A stretch of 64,000 bases of DNA from Physcocola sp002396385 (lineage in GTDB: Bacteria; Bacteroidota; Bacteroidia; Bacteroidales; Paludibacteraceae). Both the position numbers and the translations under genes were made by a program. Under the pieces are notes generated by a model. The model was not told the origin of the DNA. It made no database searches and saw only the letters and a list, made by a program, of their open reading frames with translations. Positions 26,110-35,175 of this stretch are shown here, one piece after another. The stretch lies in assembly GCA_946535435.1 (NCBI GenBank), contig CAMNDM010000007.1, forward strand, positions 1-64,000, written 5' to 3'. The stretch's first letter is position 1, and every line of letters begins with the position of its first letter.

Positions 26110-27615
26110 CTACGAAATCTTCATCCTTTTACCTGTAGACAACACGTCTATTTTTCTAAATTCGATGTGGTGGGGCATTTCAGCGCGCGAAAGTTTTGTC
26201 CGTACCCATCCCTTTAGCTCTTCTTCTGTTAACGAAACTCCATCCCGTAACTCCACAACAGCATTTAGTACAGATCCGAAATCTTCGTGGGGTACACCAT
26301 ACACTTTTGATGCAACCACATACGGATGTCTGTTGATAATCTGTTCAACGCTTTCAGGAAAGACATTCTCGCCTCCACAGACTACCATGTTTTTGTCAAT
26401 ACCACAGTGAAAAAAATAACCTCGCTCATTTCTGTAAACAAGGTCTCCTGTACTTTGCCATCGGTTTTGCTGTCCGATCATTGCCCATTTAGAACGTACC
26501 CAGAGTGTACCCACTCCATTCTCCCGCAATTCACGCACATCACATTCCACTCCATGAATGGGTTTGCCAAGGGTAGACTCAGCATTTGCATCCAAATCGG
26601 CCGGAGTAGTCAACATAAAGAAACCCGCTTCCGATGTTCCATAAAGGTTGTACATTACCGGTCCAAGATGCCTATGTGTCTCGTCCACCAATTTTTTTTC
26701 AAGTCTGTCACCACCGCTAATGATGCATTTAACTGTTTTCATTCGTTTACTGGCATTGTCTGACTGCCACATACGGGATAACATAGTGGGAACTATTGGT
26801 AGTACTTCCACTTGTTCACGAGCTATTGTTTCTAAAGCCTCATCGGTATGGAAATGGCGTGACATGCAGATTTTCTTACCCATAGCCAGGGCGATAATCA
26901 ACACACCCAAACCAAAACCATGATAAAACGGTAATGCCACGAATACACTGGCATAATTCTGAATTTTAATGTCTTTCAGGAGAGCAAAGAAAGGTGGTAA
27001 AAATTGGAAGAGACCGGTTTTTCGCGACGCTTCGTTATAATTACCGCTTGAACCGCCTGTCAGTACGGCTATTTGTCCACCACGCACAACACGGGGTAAA
27101 CGAATTAAGTCTGTTTTTAGAGTATCCATCTGCTTTTGCAGTGTTTCGGTAGTGACACCCTTACAGGGAAGTTGCGTAGGCAGACATTTTTCCCGCAGTT
27201 CCTCATCATAAAAGATATAGTCCATCTTTCTTTGACGTAACAACGCATCCATTTTTTCAGACATGATATCTGTATTCAGCAGACGGATATGTACACCCAA
27301 ACGCGACAACGCCACTAACAACAACGCCGATACCGTATGGTTCCGGCACAAAACCCCCACTCGCATTCCCTTGCTAATGCAGTGTTCACTACGCAACACT
27401 CTGGTTAAACAAACAGCCATCGCATACAGCTTACCATAGGTAATCTGTTTTCCTTCAGAAACGAAAGCGACCTCATTCGCATAGTAATAACTACTAAAAC
27501 GCAGAATGGACATTAGCGTTAATCCTTCTTTTACAAAACTATACATCAATTTGACGAAACCAACAGGTGTAACGAAGTGCAATTTAAACAAGGCACCGAC
27601 TAATGTGAAATTCAT
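26110..27615 (-). CDS. AMP-dependent synthetase/ligase (acyl-CoA-ligase-like)
   Basis: A 501-aa adenylate-forming enzyme expected to activate a carboxylic acid as an acyl-AMP. The phosphate loop is unusual: LTGGSSGNYNEASRK in place of the common TSGTTGxPKG, so ATP binding may differ. Other core motifs are present: NLYGTSEAGF, STGDL, KNMVVCGGENVFPESVE, and the C-terminal catalytic lysine in STGKRMK. The N-terminus has a hydrophobic/amphipathic stretch (LVGALFKLHFVTPVGFVKLMYSF) that may bind membrane. It starts four bases after the SDR gene, so the pair is one operon. A lipid-related substrate is inferred from this context only. Confidence 0.85.
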   Translation of the reverse strand: MNFTLVGALFKLHFVTPVGFVKLMYSFVKEGLTLMSILRFSSYYYANEVAFVSEGKQITYGKLYAMAVCLTRVLRSEHCISKGMRVGVLCRNHTVSALLLVALSRLGVHIRLLNTDIMSEKMDALLRQRKMDYIFYDEELREKCLPTQLPCKGVTTETLQKQMDTLKTDLIRLPRVVRGGQIAVLTGGSSGNYNEASRKTGLFQFLPPFFALLKDIKIQNYASVFVALPFYHGFGLGVLIIALAMGKKICMSRHFHTDEALETIAREQVEVLPIVPTMLSRMWQSDNASKRMKTVKCIISGGDRLEKKLVDETHRHLGPVMYNLYGTSEAGFFMLTTPADLDANAESTLGKPIHGVECDVRELRENGVGTLWVRSKWAMIGQQNRWQSTGDLVYRNERGYFFHCGIDKNMVVCGGENVFPESVEQIINRHPYVVASKVYGVPHEDFGSVLNAVVELRDGVSLTEEELKGWVRTKLSRAEMPHHIEFRKIDVLSTGKRMKIS

Positions 27616-27618
27616 AGG

Positions 27619-28440
27619 TTAGAAGAATTTTCGGAAGATAAAACGGATAATTGGAGAGAGTAGAGTGGCTATAGGTGTAGAAATACGGGCCCACCATGGC
27701 ATATAGGAATGGCGGTTATTGAGCGATAAATAGATTAATATATCTGCCGCCTCTTTAGCCGAAAATGCAGGCATTTTCCTATAGGTTTCGTTCACATTAG
27801 ACATTTCCGTGTGAACCAGCGGCATATAGGCTACTTTAACCTTTACTCCAAAACTAGAGTATTCCACATCAGCTGTTCTGCACCAGACATTTGCGGCTTC
27901 TTTTGACGCATGGTAGGCAGCCCAACCGGGAGCCGATGGATATAGGGTACTTATTGACGATGTATAAACAATTTTTCCTTTGGCTGACTTTATATTGCTT
28001 TGTAGTGCTAATGACATGGCCACCAAGGCTCTAAAGTTCAAATCCATCGTTCTGTCGAAATCATGTATTCGGTCAAGTGTGTTTATGAGCTTGCGATGAA
28101 TAGACTTACCAGCGTTTACAAACAAGTAGTCTATATATGGTAATTGGTTGTGCAAGTCATTACACAACCGAACTAAAGCCTCTCTGTCGCGCAAGTCTAT
28201 AACCCGGTATTCGGCTTTACAACCATTTTGAAGTGCCTTTTCACACAACTGTTTTAACTCTGGTTCCGATCTTGCCAACAAAAACAGATTAGCCTTTGCA
28301 GCAATTAATGTTTCAGACAGTTCAAAACCAATACCCTTTGAAGCTCCCGTTATAACAACCCACTTATCTTTAAAGTTTTCCTGCAGATTCGAAACCGGCG
28401 TTCTATGCGTTGGATATATAATTCGCTTTATAAAGTCCAT
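27619..28440 (-). CDS. SDR family oxidoreductase
   Basis: A 273-aa short-chain dehydrogenase/reductase. The N-terminal cofactor site is TGASKGIG (about 32-39), followed by LFVNAGKS (NAG motif), a serine in YTSSIS and the catalytic YHASK. The ARSE segment after the second strand hints at NADP(H) preference. The C-terminal tail is basic and hydrophobic (WWARISTPIATLLSPIIRFIFRKFF), suggesting membrane association, as in reductases that act on long-chain lipids. First gene of the operon with the acyl-CoA-ligase-like gene. The substrate is unknown. Confidence 0.88.
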   Translation of the reverse strand: MDFIKRIIYPTHRTPVSNLQENFKDKWVVITGASKGIGFELSETLIAAKANLFLLARSEPELKQLCEKALQNGCKAEYRVIDLRDREALVRLCNDLHNQLPYIDYLFVNAGKSIHRKLINTLDRIHDFDRTMDLNFRALVAMSLALQSNIKSAKGKIVYTSSISTLYPSAPGWAAYHASKEAANVWCRTADVEYSSFGVKVKVAYMPLVHTEMSNVNETYRKMPAFSAKEAADILIYLSLNNRHSYMPWWARISTPIATLLSPIIRFIFRKFF

Positions 28441-28902
28441 TAATTGTTTTTTTGACTCTAAAGTAAATAAATTTTTAAAAAGCCGGACTACTTATCCACA
28501 TTGTGAACAAATCTGTGTTAATAGTGTTGATAAGTGTTGAGAAATAACTGAAAAATAAATTTTCATTTTTCGGAGATTTTTTCAATCAATTTCAGCAATG
28601 AACATTCCTAATTTTTCAACCGTTTTTTTCAAAATTTTAATCAACCGTTTTTAACCAGCTTTTCAGCTTATTCACCTTCCTTTTCGTAAAAATCCTTATA
28701 TTTGTAAACAAAGTTGATAACTCATACTTTATTATTGAAATACAATACTTTACTTTATTAATAAATTGTTGATAAACTGTGTGTCGACATTTTATAACTG
28801 CTATGCAAAAAAAAAATGATTTTTTTACGAACACTATCAACAGCTTATTATCATCATCATTAGATTAATTCATTTAAGAAATAAACAACTAATAATATAA
28901 AA
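28441..28902. other. candidate chromosomal replication origin (oriC)
   Basis: A 462-base AT-rich region without a credible gene. It holds a perfect DnaA box TTATCCACA at 28492-28500, a one-off match TTGTTCACA (minus, 28502-28510), TTATCAACA on the minus strand at 28525-28533 and 28767-28775, TTATCAACT (minus, 28712-28720) and CTATCAACA at 28834-28842. Very AT-rich stretches at about 28550-28650 and 28720-28770 could be the unwinding element. The strand composition of flanking genes changes sign here, and a parS cluster lies nearby. A TATATTTG element at 28697-28704 may start nadA transcription. Confidence 0.6.
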
Positions 28903-29859
28903 ATGGCTAACATTGACTTTGTGAAAGAAATTGAACGGCTGAAAAAGGAGAAGAACGCCGTTATTATGGCCCATTACTATCAGACGGGCGATATTCAAGA
29001 TATTGCTGACTATATTGGAGACAGTTTGGCTTTGGCCCAGCAGTCACGTAAAACCAATGCTGATATTATTGTTCTTTGTGGTGTTCACTTTATGGGAGAA
29101 ACAGCCAAGATTCTCTGTCCCGACAAGAAGGTGTTGGTTCCAGATGCTACCGCTGGTTGTTCGTTGGCTGACAGTTGTCCGGCCGATGAATTCGAAAAAT
29201 TCATTAAAGCACATCCTGGTCACAAGGTTATCAGTTATGTGAATACTACTGCCGAGGTAAAGGCTTTGACCGATGTTGTGGTTACTTCTTCGAACGCCAA
29301 GCAGATTGTTGAAAGTTTCCCTGCAGACGAAAAGATTATCTTTGGTCCTGACCATAATTTGGGTAACTATATCAATAGCCTTACTGGCCGTAATATGGTT
29401 CTTTGGAATGGTGCCTGCCATGTGCATGAGAAGTTCTCGGTTGAGGGCATCATTTCACTTAAACGCAAATATCCCAATGCTAAGGTGCTTGCACATCCCG
29501 AGTGCCCGGCTGTTGTGGTTGCGCTTGCCGACAAGGTTGGTTCTACCGCTGCTTTGTTGAAGTACAGCCTTTCAAGTGACGATAAAGAGTTTATTGTGGC
29601 TACTGAAAGCGGTATTATTCACGAGATGCAGAAGAAGGCTCCTGAAAAAGTGTTTATTCCAGCACCTCCTGAGGTTTCGGAAGGTAAAGTTGGCTGTGGT
29701 TGTAACGACTGTAACTTTATGAAACAGAACACCATTGAAAAGGTATACCTTGCTTTGCGTGACGAAAAACCTGAAATTATTATCGATAATGAATTGAGCG
29801 CGAAGGCTGTAAAGTCTATTGACCGTATGCTCGAAATATCTGAAAAGCTTGGTTTATAA
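28903..29859 (+). CDS. nadA: quinolinate synthase NadA
   Basis: A 318-aa [4Fe-4S] enzyme that condenses iminoaspartate with dihydroxyacetone phosphate to quinolinate in de novo NAD synthesis. The family blocks are present: AHYYQTGDIQDIADYIGDSL, CGVHFMGETAKIL, DATAGCSLADSC, AHPECP and CGCNDCNFMK. The three cluster cysteines can be matched to these blocks. nadB and nadC are not next to it. The stop overlaps the start of the MazG-like gene by one base. Confidence 0.97.
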   Translation: MANIDFVKEIERLKKEKNAVIMAHYYQTGDIQDIADYIGDSLALAQQSRKTNADIIVLCGVHFMGETAKILCPDKKVLVPDATAGCSLADSCPADEFEKFIKAHPGHKVISYVNTTAEVKALTDVVVTSSNAKQIVESFPADEKIIFGPDHNLGNYINSLTGRNMVLWNGACHVHEKFSVEGIISLKRKYPNAKVLAHPECPAVVVALADKVGSTAALLKYSLSSDDKEFIVATESGIIHEMQKKAPEKVFIPAPPEVSEGKVGCGCNDCNFMKQNTIEKVYLALRDEKPEIIIDNELSAKAVKSIDRMLEISEKLGL

Positions 29860-30218
29860 TGACATCCGACGATTTTGAACACCAGCAACTGACTGTTGAT
29901 AAACTACAACAGTTGGTTGACAACTGGATAAAAACGTACGGTGTGCGTTATTTTAACGAGCTTACCAATATGTGTTGTCTGACTGAAGAAGTGGGCGAAC
30001 TTGCCCGCGTTATTGCCCGTAAATATGGTGAACAATCTTCTAAAGACACTGATTTACAGTTTAAGTTAGAAGACGAATTGGCCGATGTTCTCTGGGTGTT
30101 GGTTTGTTTGGCTAACCAAACTGGTGTTAACCTTACCGAGGCTTTTCATAAAAACCTCGAAAAGAAGACCCAGCGCGATAGCGGGCGACACATAAATAAC
30201 TGCAAACTAAAACGGTAG
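29859..30218 (+). CDS. MazG-like nucleotide pyrophosphohydrolase
   Basis: A 119-aa protein of the all-alpha NTP pyrophosphatase superfamily. The metal-binding pattern is visible: LTEEVGELARVI (EExGEL) and, about 35 residues on, LEDELADVLWVLVCLAN. Such small MazG-like enzymes hydrolyse (d)NTPs to monophosphates, often cleaning non-canonical nucleotides. Its start overlaps the nadA stop (TAATG). deoC follows at 42 bases, so nadA, this gene and deoC look like one operon. Confidence 0.88.
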   Translation: MTSDDFEHQQLTVDKLQQLVDNWIKTYGVRYFNELTNMCCLTEEVGELARVIARKYGEQSSKDTDLQFKLEDELADVLWVLVCLANQTGVNLTEAFHKNLEKKTQRDSGRHINNCKLKR

Positions 30219-30260
30219 ACAGTTTGTCTATTGAAACATATTATACAATTATTACAATTT

Positions 30261-31139
30261 ATGGACAGATTATCGGCTGTATTACAGAAATACGATTACT
30301 CTCTAAAGCTAGAAGATATCACTAAACGTGTTGAAAATATAATCGACAAACACTTGGCTGAGAATATGCAGAAGTCAGTTTTTGCACAACTTATAGGTTT
30401 TGTTGACCTTACTTCGCTTAAAACCGAAGACACTGACGATTCAATTTCTGCATTGGTTGAAAAAGTGAACGCTTTCGACGATAAGTTCGAGATCATTCCA
30501 CACCCTGCTGCAATATGTGTTTATCCGTCTTTTGTTGGTTTGGTTAAGAGTGCACTGACTGAAGATATTGAAATAGCTGCTGTTGCAGGTGGTTTTCCAC
30601 ATTCCCAGACTATGATTGAGGTGAAGGTTGCCGAAACATCTCTTTGTATTGCCGAGGGTGCTACTGAGATTGATGTTGTTATTCCTGTTGGTAAGGTTCT
30701 TTCACGTCAATATGAGGATATTTTCGAAGAGTTAACCGAGATTAAGTCTGCCTGCCATGGTGCCCGTTTGAAGGTGATTCTTGAAACAAGTCTGCTACGT
30801 GATCCTGAACTCATTAAAGAGGCTGCTGTCGTGGCTATGGTTGCTGGTGCCGACTTTATTAAGACCTCGACGGGAAAGGATAGCCAATGTGCATCGCTAG
30901 AGGCTGTTTATACGATGTGTGAGGCCGTTGCGGAGTTTAATAAGCAAAACAGTACCAAGGTTGGAATTAAGGTTGCTGGAGGCGTTTCTACGACGTCTGA
31001 CGCCGTTAAGTATTATACTTTGGTAAAAGAGATGCTTGGTGAAGAGTGGCTAACTCCCGAACTTTTCAGAATTGGTGCAAGCCGGCTTGTTAATAACCTG
31101 TTGTCTTCTGTTTCAGGTACCGAAGTGAAGTATTTTTGA
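30261..31139 (+). CDS. deoC: deoxyribose-phosphate aldolase
   Basis: A 292-aa class I aldolase that splits 2-deoxyribose 5-phosphate into glyceraldehyde 3-phosphate and acetaldehyde. The Schiff-base lysine lies in DFIKTSTGK and the proton-relay lysine in GIKVAGGVST. The ATG at 30261 (MDRLSAVLQKYDYS) is preferred over a TTG at 30231. A strong terminator follows. MazG-like and deoC genes are adjacent in other Bacteroidales as well, to my knowledge close to dtd and uvrC, which here lie 8 kb away. Confidence 0.95.
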   Translation: MDRLSAVLQKYDYSLKLEDITKRVENIIDKHLAENMQKSVFAQLIGFVDLTSLKTEDTDDSISALVEKVNAFDDKFEIIPHPAAICVYPSFVGLVKSALTEDIEIAAVAGGFPHSQTMIEVKVAETSLCIAEGATEIDVVIPVGKVLSRQYEDIFEELTEIKSACHGARLKVILETSLLRDPELIKEAAVVAMVAGADFIKTSTGKDSQCASLEAVYTMCEAVAEFNKQNSTKVGIKVAGGVSTTSDAVKYYTLVKEMLGEEWLTPELFRIGASRLVNNLLSSVSGTEVKYF

Positions 31140-31166
31140 ACAGGTTGTGAACAACCTTTTTTAAAA

Positions 31167-31199
31167 AAAACGGACACTCTTTGGTGTCCGTTTTTCTTT
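31167..31199. terminator. bidirectional terminator between deoC and the polyprenyl synthetase gene
   Basis: AAACGGACAC pairs with GTGTCCGTTT with A-rich sequence on the left and T-rich on the right. Both converging genes end within 30 bases of it. A second small hairpin (AGGTTGT/ACAACCT) precedes it. Confidence 0.9.
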
Positions 31200-32175
31200 A
31201 GTATTTTCTTTGAATGGAGTAGTTTAAAAGATTTTCAAGTGCCTTTTTTGCCTCGTTGTCTTCAAAGTTTTCCAGTATTTTTTCAGCTTGTATTTTAAAG
31301 TCGATTATGCGTTTTTCGGCATACTCGATTCCTCCTTTACCTATAGCAAAATCTACTACTTTCTTAACGTTCTCGTCTGAGAAATCTTTATTTTGGTAGA
31401 TTTTTTTTATTTCATTCTGTTCGGTAGCGCTAGCGTGTGTGTACGCATATATTAGTGGCAGTGTGAATTTTCCTTCGTGAATATCGTTACCAACAGGTTT
31501 TCCTATTTTTGAAGATGTTGATATAAAATCAAATATATCGTCTCTTATCTGGAAGATGATACCGTATTTTTCACCGAATTCGTCTAAAAGCTGCATTTTT
31601 TTGTTATCAGCCTTTACACTTAGTCCACCACAGCGCATACATGCTGCAAACAGTCTTGCTGTCTTTTTCCTTATTACCTCAATGTATCTGTTTTCATCTG
31701 TAGAAAGTGTCTGGGCGTTTTTTATTTGCATCAGTTCCCCTTCCGACAGTTCTTTTCCCAGGTTTGTTATTATCTTAATGATTTCTATATCGTTTGGTAG
31801 GGTTGCGATATTCAGAGCCTGTGAAAGCAGATAATCTCCGGTTAAAATTGAAATACGGTTGTCAAAAATGGAGTGTACCGCCGCCTTTCCGCGTCTCATG
31901 TCGCTGTTATCAACAACATCGTCGTGAACAAGGCTGGCAGTGTGTAAAAGTTCGAGTGCAACGGCTGCGTGCAGGGTGCTTTGATTGATCGGGTTGCAAA
32001 GTTTGGCTGCCAATATGGTCATTGTTGGCCTGATTTGCTTGCCTTTCATGCCCTTTACATGTTGGTTTACAAGCTTTAAAATTTCATTGTCGCTTTCAAG
32101 AGCTTTGTCAAACTCTTGGTTAAACAACTCCATTTCTTTTTCTATGTTCTTCTTTATGTCGTCGATGGATATCAT
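31198..32175 (-). CDS. trans-polyprenyl diphosphate synthase
   Basis: A 325-aa prenyl chain elongase. The first aspartate-rich motif is LVHDDVVDNSDMRRG and the second is FQIRDDIFDF; both are intact. The enzyme adds isopentenyl diphosphate units to an allylic primer. Residues before the first DDxxD are small, as in long-chain enzymes that make the octaprenyl-type side chain of menaquinone, but chain length cannot be fixed by eye. A TAATTTTG element lies upstream at 32202-32195 on the minus strand, without a matching TTTG. Confidence 0.92.
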   Translation of the reverse strand: MISIDDIKKNIEKEMELFNQEFDKALESDNEILKLVNQHVKGMKGKQIRPTMTILAAKLCNPINQSTLHAAVALELLHTASLVHDDVVDNSDMRRGKAAVHSIFDNRISILTGDYLLSQALNIATLPNDIEIIKIITNLGKELSEGELMQIKNAQTLSTDENRYIEVIRKKTARLFAACMRCGGLSVKADNKKMQLLDEFGEKYGIIFQIRDDIFDFISTSSKIGKPVGNDIHEGKFTLPLIYAYTHASATEQNEIKKIYQNKDFSDENVKKVVDFAIGKGGIEYAEKRIIDFKIQAEKILENFEDNEAKKALENLLNYSIQRKY

Positions 32176-32338
32176 CTCTTTCTTCTTACTATCGCAAAAT
32201 TAAGAAAATTTATTTATTTACTTGTTTTGTTTCTAGTTTAAACGGAAATCTCTATCTAAAAACGTTTGTTATCCATCTTTATTTTACCTTTGTGGTAGGT
32301 TGCCTTTTTTATTTCGGCTTCCTCCTTAATTGCATTTT

Positions 32339-35134
32339 ATGGAAAGAAAATTATTTTTAATTGACGCTTATTCGCAGATTTATAGGCAGTATTTCGCTTT
32401 TATGAAGAATCCGCTAAAAAACTCGAAAGGTTTTAATACCTCGCCTGTTTTCGGATTCTTCAGAACTATTGATGAGATTATAGAAACCGAGAAACCCACA
32501 CATATTGCGGTTGCCTTTGATGGTAACGTGAGGCCTTTCCGCTTTAAAATTTTTGACCAGTACAAGGCACAACGTGAGAAAACTCCAGAAGATATTGTAG
32601 CTGCTATCCCTGTCATAAAACAGATTCTAAAGGCTTATAATATCCCTATTGTAGAGGTTAACGAATCTCCTTACGATACTGAAGAACAGCATTATTCGTA
32701 CGAGGCTGACGATATTATCGGTACTATGGCTAAACAAGCTGAAACACAAGGTTTTAAGGTTTTTATGTTGACGCCTGACAAAGATTATGCGCAGCTAGTT
32801 AGCGATAATATTTTTATGTACCGTCCTTTGCAAAAAGGTGGTTACGAGGTTTTAGGCATTAGCGAGGTTATGGAAAAATATTCCATTTCTTCCCCTAGGC
32901 AGATGATTGATTATTTGGCTTTGGTTGGTGACACTTCCGACAATATTCCTGGCTGTACGGGTGTTGGTCCTGTTTCGGCTGTTAAATTGTTGCAGCAATA
33001 TGGTTCTATTGAAAATGTAATTGCATGTGCCGATGAATTAAAAGGCGCGCTGCAAACCAAAGTTAAAAATTCTACCGATAATATTCGTTTGTCTTATACT
33101 TTGGCTGAAATTTGTTTGAATGTTCCGATTACGTTCGATGAAGTTAAATTTCAGATTCAACCAGAAAACAAAAAAGAGTTGTTAAAGCTTTTCCAGGAGT
33201 ACGAATTAAAAAAACTCATTGAAAAACATTTTCCGTCTAACTCAAAAAAATCGGTGGGTTATCAACCTTCTCTCTTTGATGTTTTGCCTGATGCTGAACA
33301 AGACTTAGATTTTCATTCAAATCTCAGCGACTTAACAACCACGCCTCATTCTTACAAACTTATTGAAAATGAACACGAAATAGATGAATTGGTGTCTAAA
33401 ATTTCTGCCACCGATTTTTTCTGTTTTGACACTGAAACTACCTCCATTAACACATTTTCTGCCGATTTGGTCGGAATGTCGTTCTCTTGGACGGAAGGTG
33501 AGTCTTATTTTGTACTTTTACCTGAAGACAAAACCGAAGCGCAAAATATTGTCGACAAATTCAAGAATGTTTTTTCAAATGAAAATATTTCTAAAATAGG
33601 TCAAAATATGAAGTTCGATATCATGATGCTTTCACATTATGGTGTTGATGTTAAAGGCCAGCTTTACGATACGATGATTGCACATTACTTGTTGCAACCC
33701 GAAGCAAAGCACAATATGGATATTTTAGCTGAACATTATCTCGGCTACAAGACTGTGACCTATGAAGAAATGGCTAAAGGTGATAATGGTAAGTTGAAAC
33801 CGCTACGCCAGGTAGACAAATGTGTTTTGTCTGACTATGCTGCTGAAGATGCCGACATTACCCTAAAGTTATGGCATAAGTTAAAACCTTTGCTTGAAAA
33901 GGAGCAGTTGTTTGACTTGTTTATAAATGTTGAAATGCCGCTTATGCGCGTACTTGTCCGTATGGAATTGGCAGGGGTGCGTGTCGATGTTCAAAAGTTG
34001 AGCGAGTTATCTGTTTCTATGAACAAAAAAATGCAACAGATTGAGCAGGAGATTTATAAAGAGGCTGGTTACGAGTTCAACATCTCTTCACCGCGTCAGG
34101 TTGGTGAGTTGATTTACGATAAGTTGAAACTTGACGATAAACCTAAGAAAACTAAAACCGGTCAGTATTCTACTACTGAGGAAGTCTTGGTTTCATTTAA
34201 GGGAAAGAGTCCTGTTATTGATAAAATTCTCGATTATCGTGCCTATAAGAAACTTATTTCTACCTACATCGACGCTTTGCCTAAAATGGTAAATTCCCAA
34301 ACAGGTAATATTCACTGTTCTTATAATCAAACTGTCACTGCTACCGGTCGTTTGAGTTCTAGTGACCCGAATCTACAAAACATACCAGTACGCGATGAAT
34401 TGGGTAGAGATATAAGAAAAACCTTCATTCCTGAGGATGGTTGCGTTTTTGTTTCGGCCGATTATTCGCAAATTGAGCTTCGTGTTTTGGCTCATCTTAG
34501 CCAAGATCCTTCATTGGTCGATGCCTTTAACAATCATTTGGATATTCATGCCGATACCGCATCAAAAATATATGGAGTTCCTTTGTCTGAGGTTACGAAA
34601 GATATGCGTAGAAAGGCAAAAACTGCCAATTTTGGTATCATTTATGGCATCTCTGCGTTTGGTTTGTCTCAACGTCTGTCTATTCCGCGCGATGAGGCTA
34701 AACAGTTAATTGATGGTTATTTCGAGCAATATCCGAAAGTTAAGGAGTTTATAGATTCATCTATTCAGTTTACCCGTGAGAATGGATATGCCAAAACTAT
34801 GTTGAACCGGAAGAGATATATACCTGAAATTACTTCTTCAAATGGTAATATTCGTGGTTTTGGAGAACGTAATGCGGTGAATGCGCCTATTCAGGGTACG
34901 GCTGCCGATATTATAAAAATAGCTATGATTAACATCATGCGTGAATTCGATAAACTGAATATCCGTTCGAAAATGACGATGCAGGTTCACGACGAATTGA
35001 ATTTCTCGGTTTATCCAGAAGAGTTGGAAACTGTAAAAAAGATTATTGTCGAACAAATGGAAGGTTCTATGCACTTGCTTGTTCCACTTGAAGTTGATTG
35101 TGGAGTAGGAGACGATTGGCTTATTGCCCATTAA
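32339..35134 (+). CDS. polA: DNA polymerase I
   Basis: A 931-aa three-domain repair and Okazaki-fragment polymerase. The ATG at 32339 (MERKLFLIDAYSQIYR) is chosen over an upstream TTG. The 5'-3' exonuclease domain spans about 1-300 (YEADDIIGT, GDTSDNIPG). The 3'-5' exonuclease keeps the catalytic DxE in FDTETTS, so proofreading is likely active. The polymerase domain has motif A DYSQIELRVLAHLS, the O-helix RRKAKTANFGIIYG and motif C QVHDEL. TACCTTTG at 32285-32292 is a -7 element with TTTG only 16 bases upstream. It lies about 3.5 kb from the proposed origin. Confidence 0.97.
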   Translation: MERKLFLIDAYSQIYRQYFAFMKNPLKNSKGFNTSPVFGFFRTIDEIIETEKPTHIAVAFDGNVRPFRFKIFDQYKAQREKTPEDIVAAIPVIKQILKAYNIPIVEVNESPYDTEEQHYSYEADDIIGTMAKQAETQGFKVFMLTPDKDYAQLVSDNIFMYRPLQKGGYEVLGISEVMEKYSISSPRQMIDYLALVGDTSDNIPGCTGVGPVSAVKLLQQYGSIENVIACADELKGALQTKVKNSTDNIRLSYTLAEICLNVPITFDEVKFQIQPENKKELLKLFQEYELKKLIEKHFPSNSKKSVGYQPSLFDVLPDAEQDLDFHSNLSDLTTTPHSYKLIENEHEIDELVSKISATDFFCFDTETTSINTFSADLVGMSFSWTEGESYFVLLPEDKTEAQNIVDKFKNVFSNENISKIGQNMKFDIMMLSHYGVDVKGQLYDTMIAHYLLQPEAKHNMDILAEHYLGYKTVTYEEMAKGDNGKLKPLRQVDKCVLSDYAAEDADITLKLWHKLKPLLEKEQLFDLFINVEMPLMRVLVRMELAGVRVDVQKLSELSVSMNKKMQQIEQEIYKEAGYEFNISSPRQVGELIYDKLKLDDKPKKTKTGQYSTTEEVLVSFKGKSPVIDKILDYRAYKKLISTYIDALPKMVNSQTGNIHCSYNQTVTATGRLSSSDPNLQNIPVRDELGRDIRKTFIPEDGCVFVSADYSQIELRVLAHLSQDPSLVDAFNNHLDIHADTASKIYGVPLSEVTKDMRRKAKTANFGIIYGISAFGLSQRLSIPRDEAKQLIDGYFEQYPKVKEFIDSSIQFTRENGYAKTMLNRKRYIPEITSSNGNIRGFGERNAVNAPIQGTAADIIKIAMINIMREFDKLNIRSKMTMQVHDELNFSVYPEELETVKKIIVEQMEGSMHLLVPLEVDCGVGDDWLIAH

Positions 35135-35136
35135 AT

Positions 35137-35169
35137 AAAAAAGGAGGTTTTCGAAACCTCCTTTTTTTT
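35137..35169. terminator. bidirectional terminator between polA and dusB
   Basis: AAAAAGGAGGTTTT is paired with AAACCTCCTTTTT across a minimal CG loop. T or A runs on both sides serve the two converging genes. Confidence 0.9.
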
Positions 35170-35175
35170 ATATTT

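Noticed and set aside
28637..28840. 67-aa minus-strand frame in the proposed origin
   Set aside because: AT-rich low-complexity translation with no similarity that I can see.
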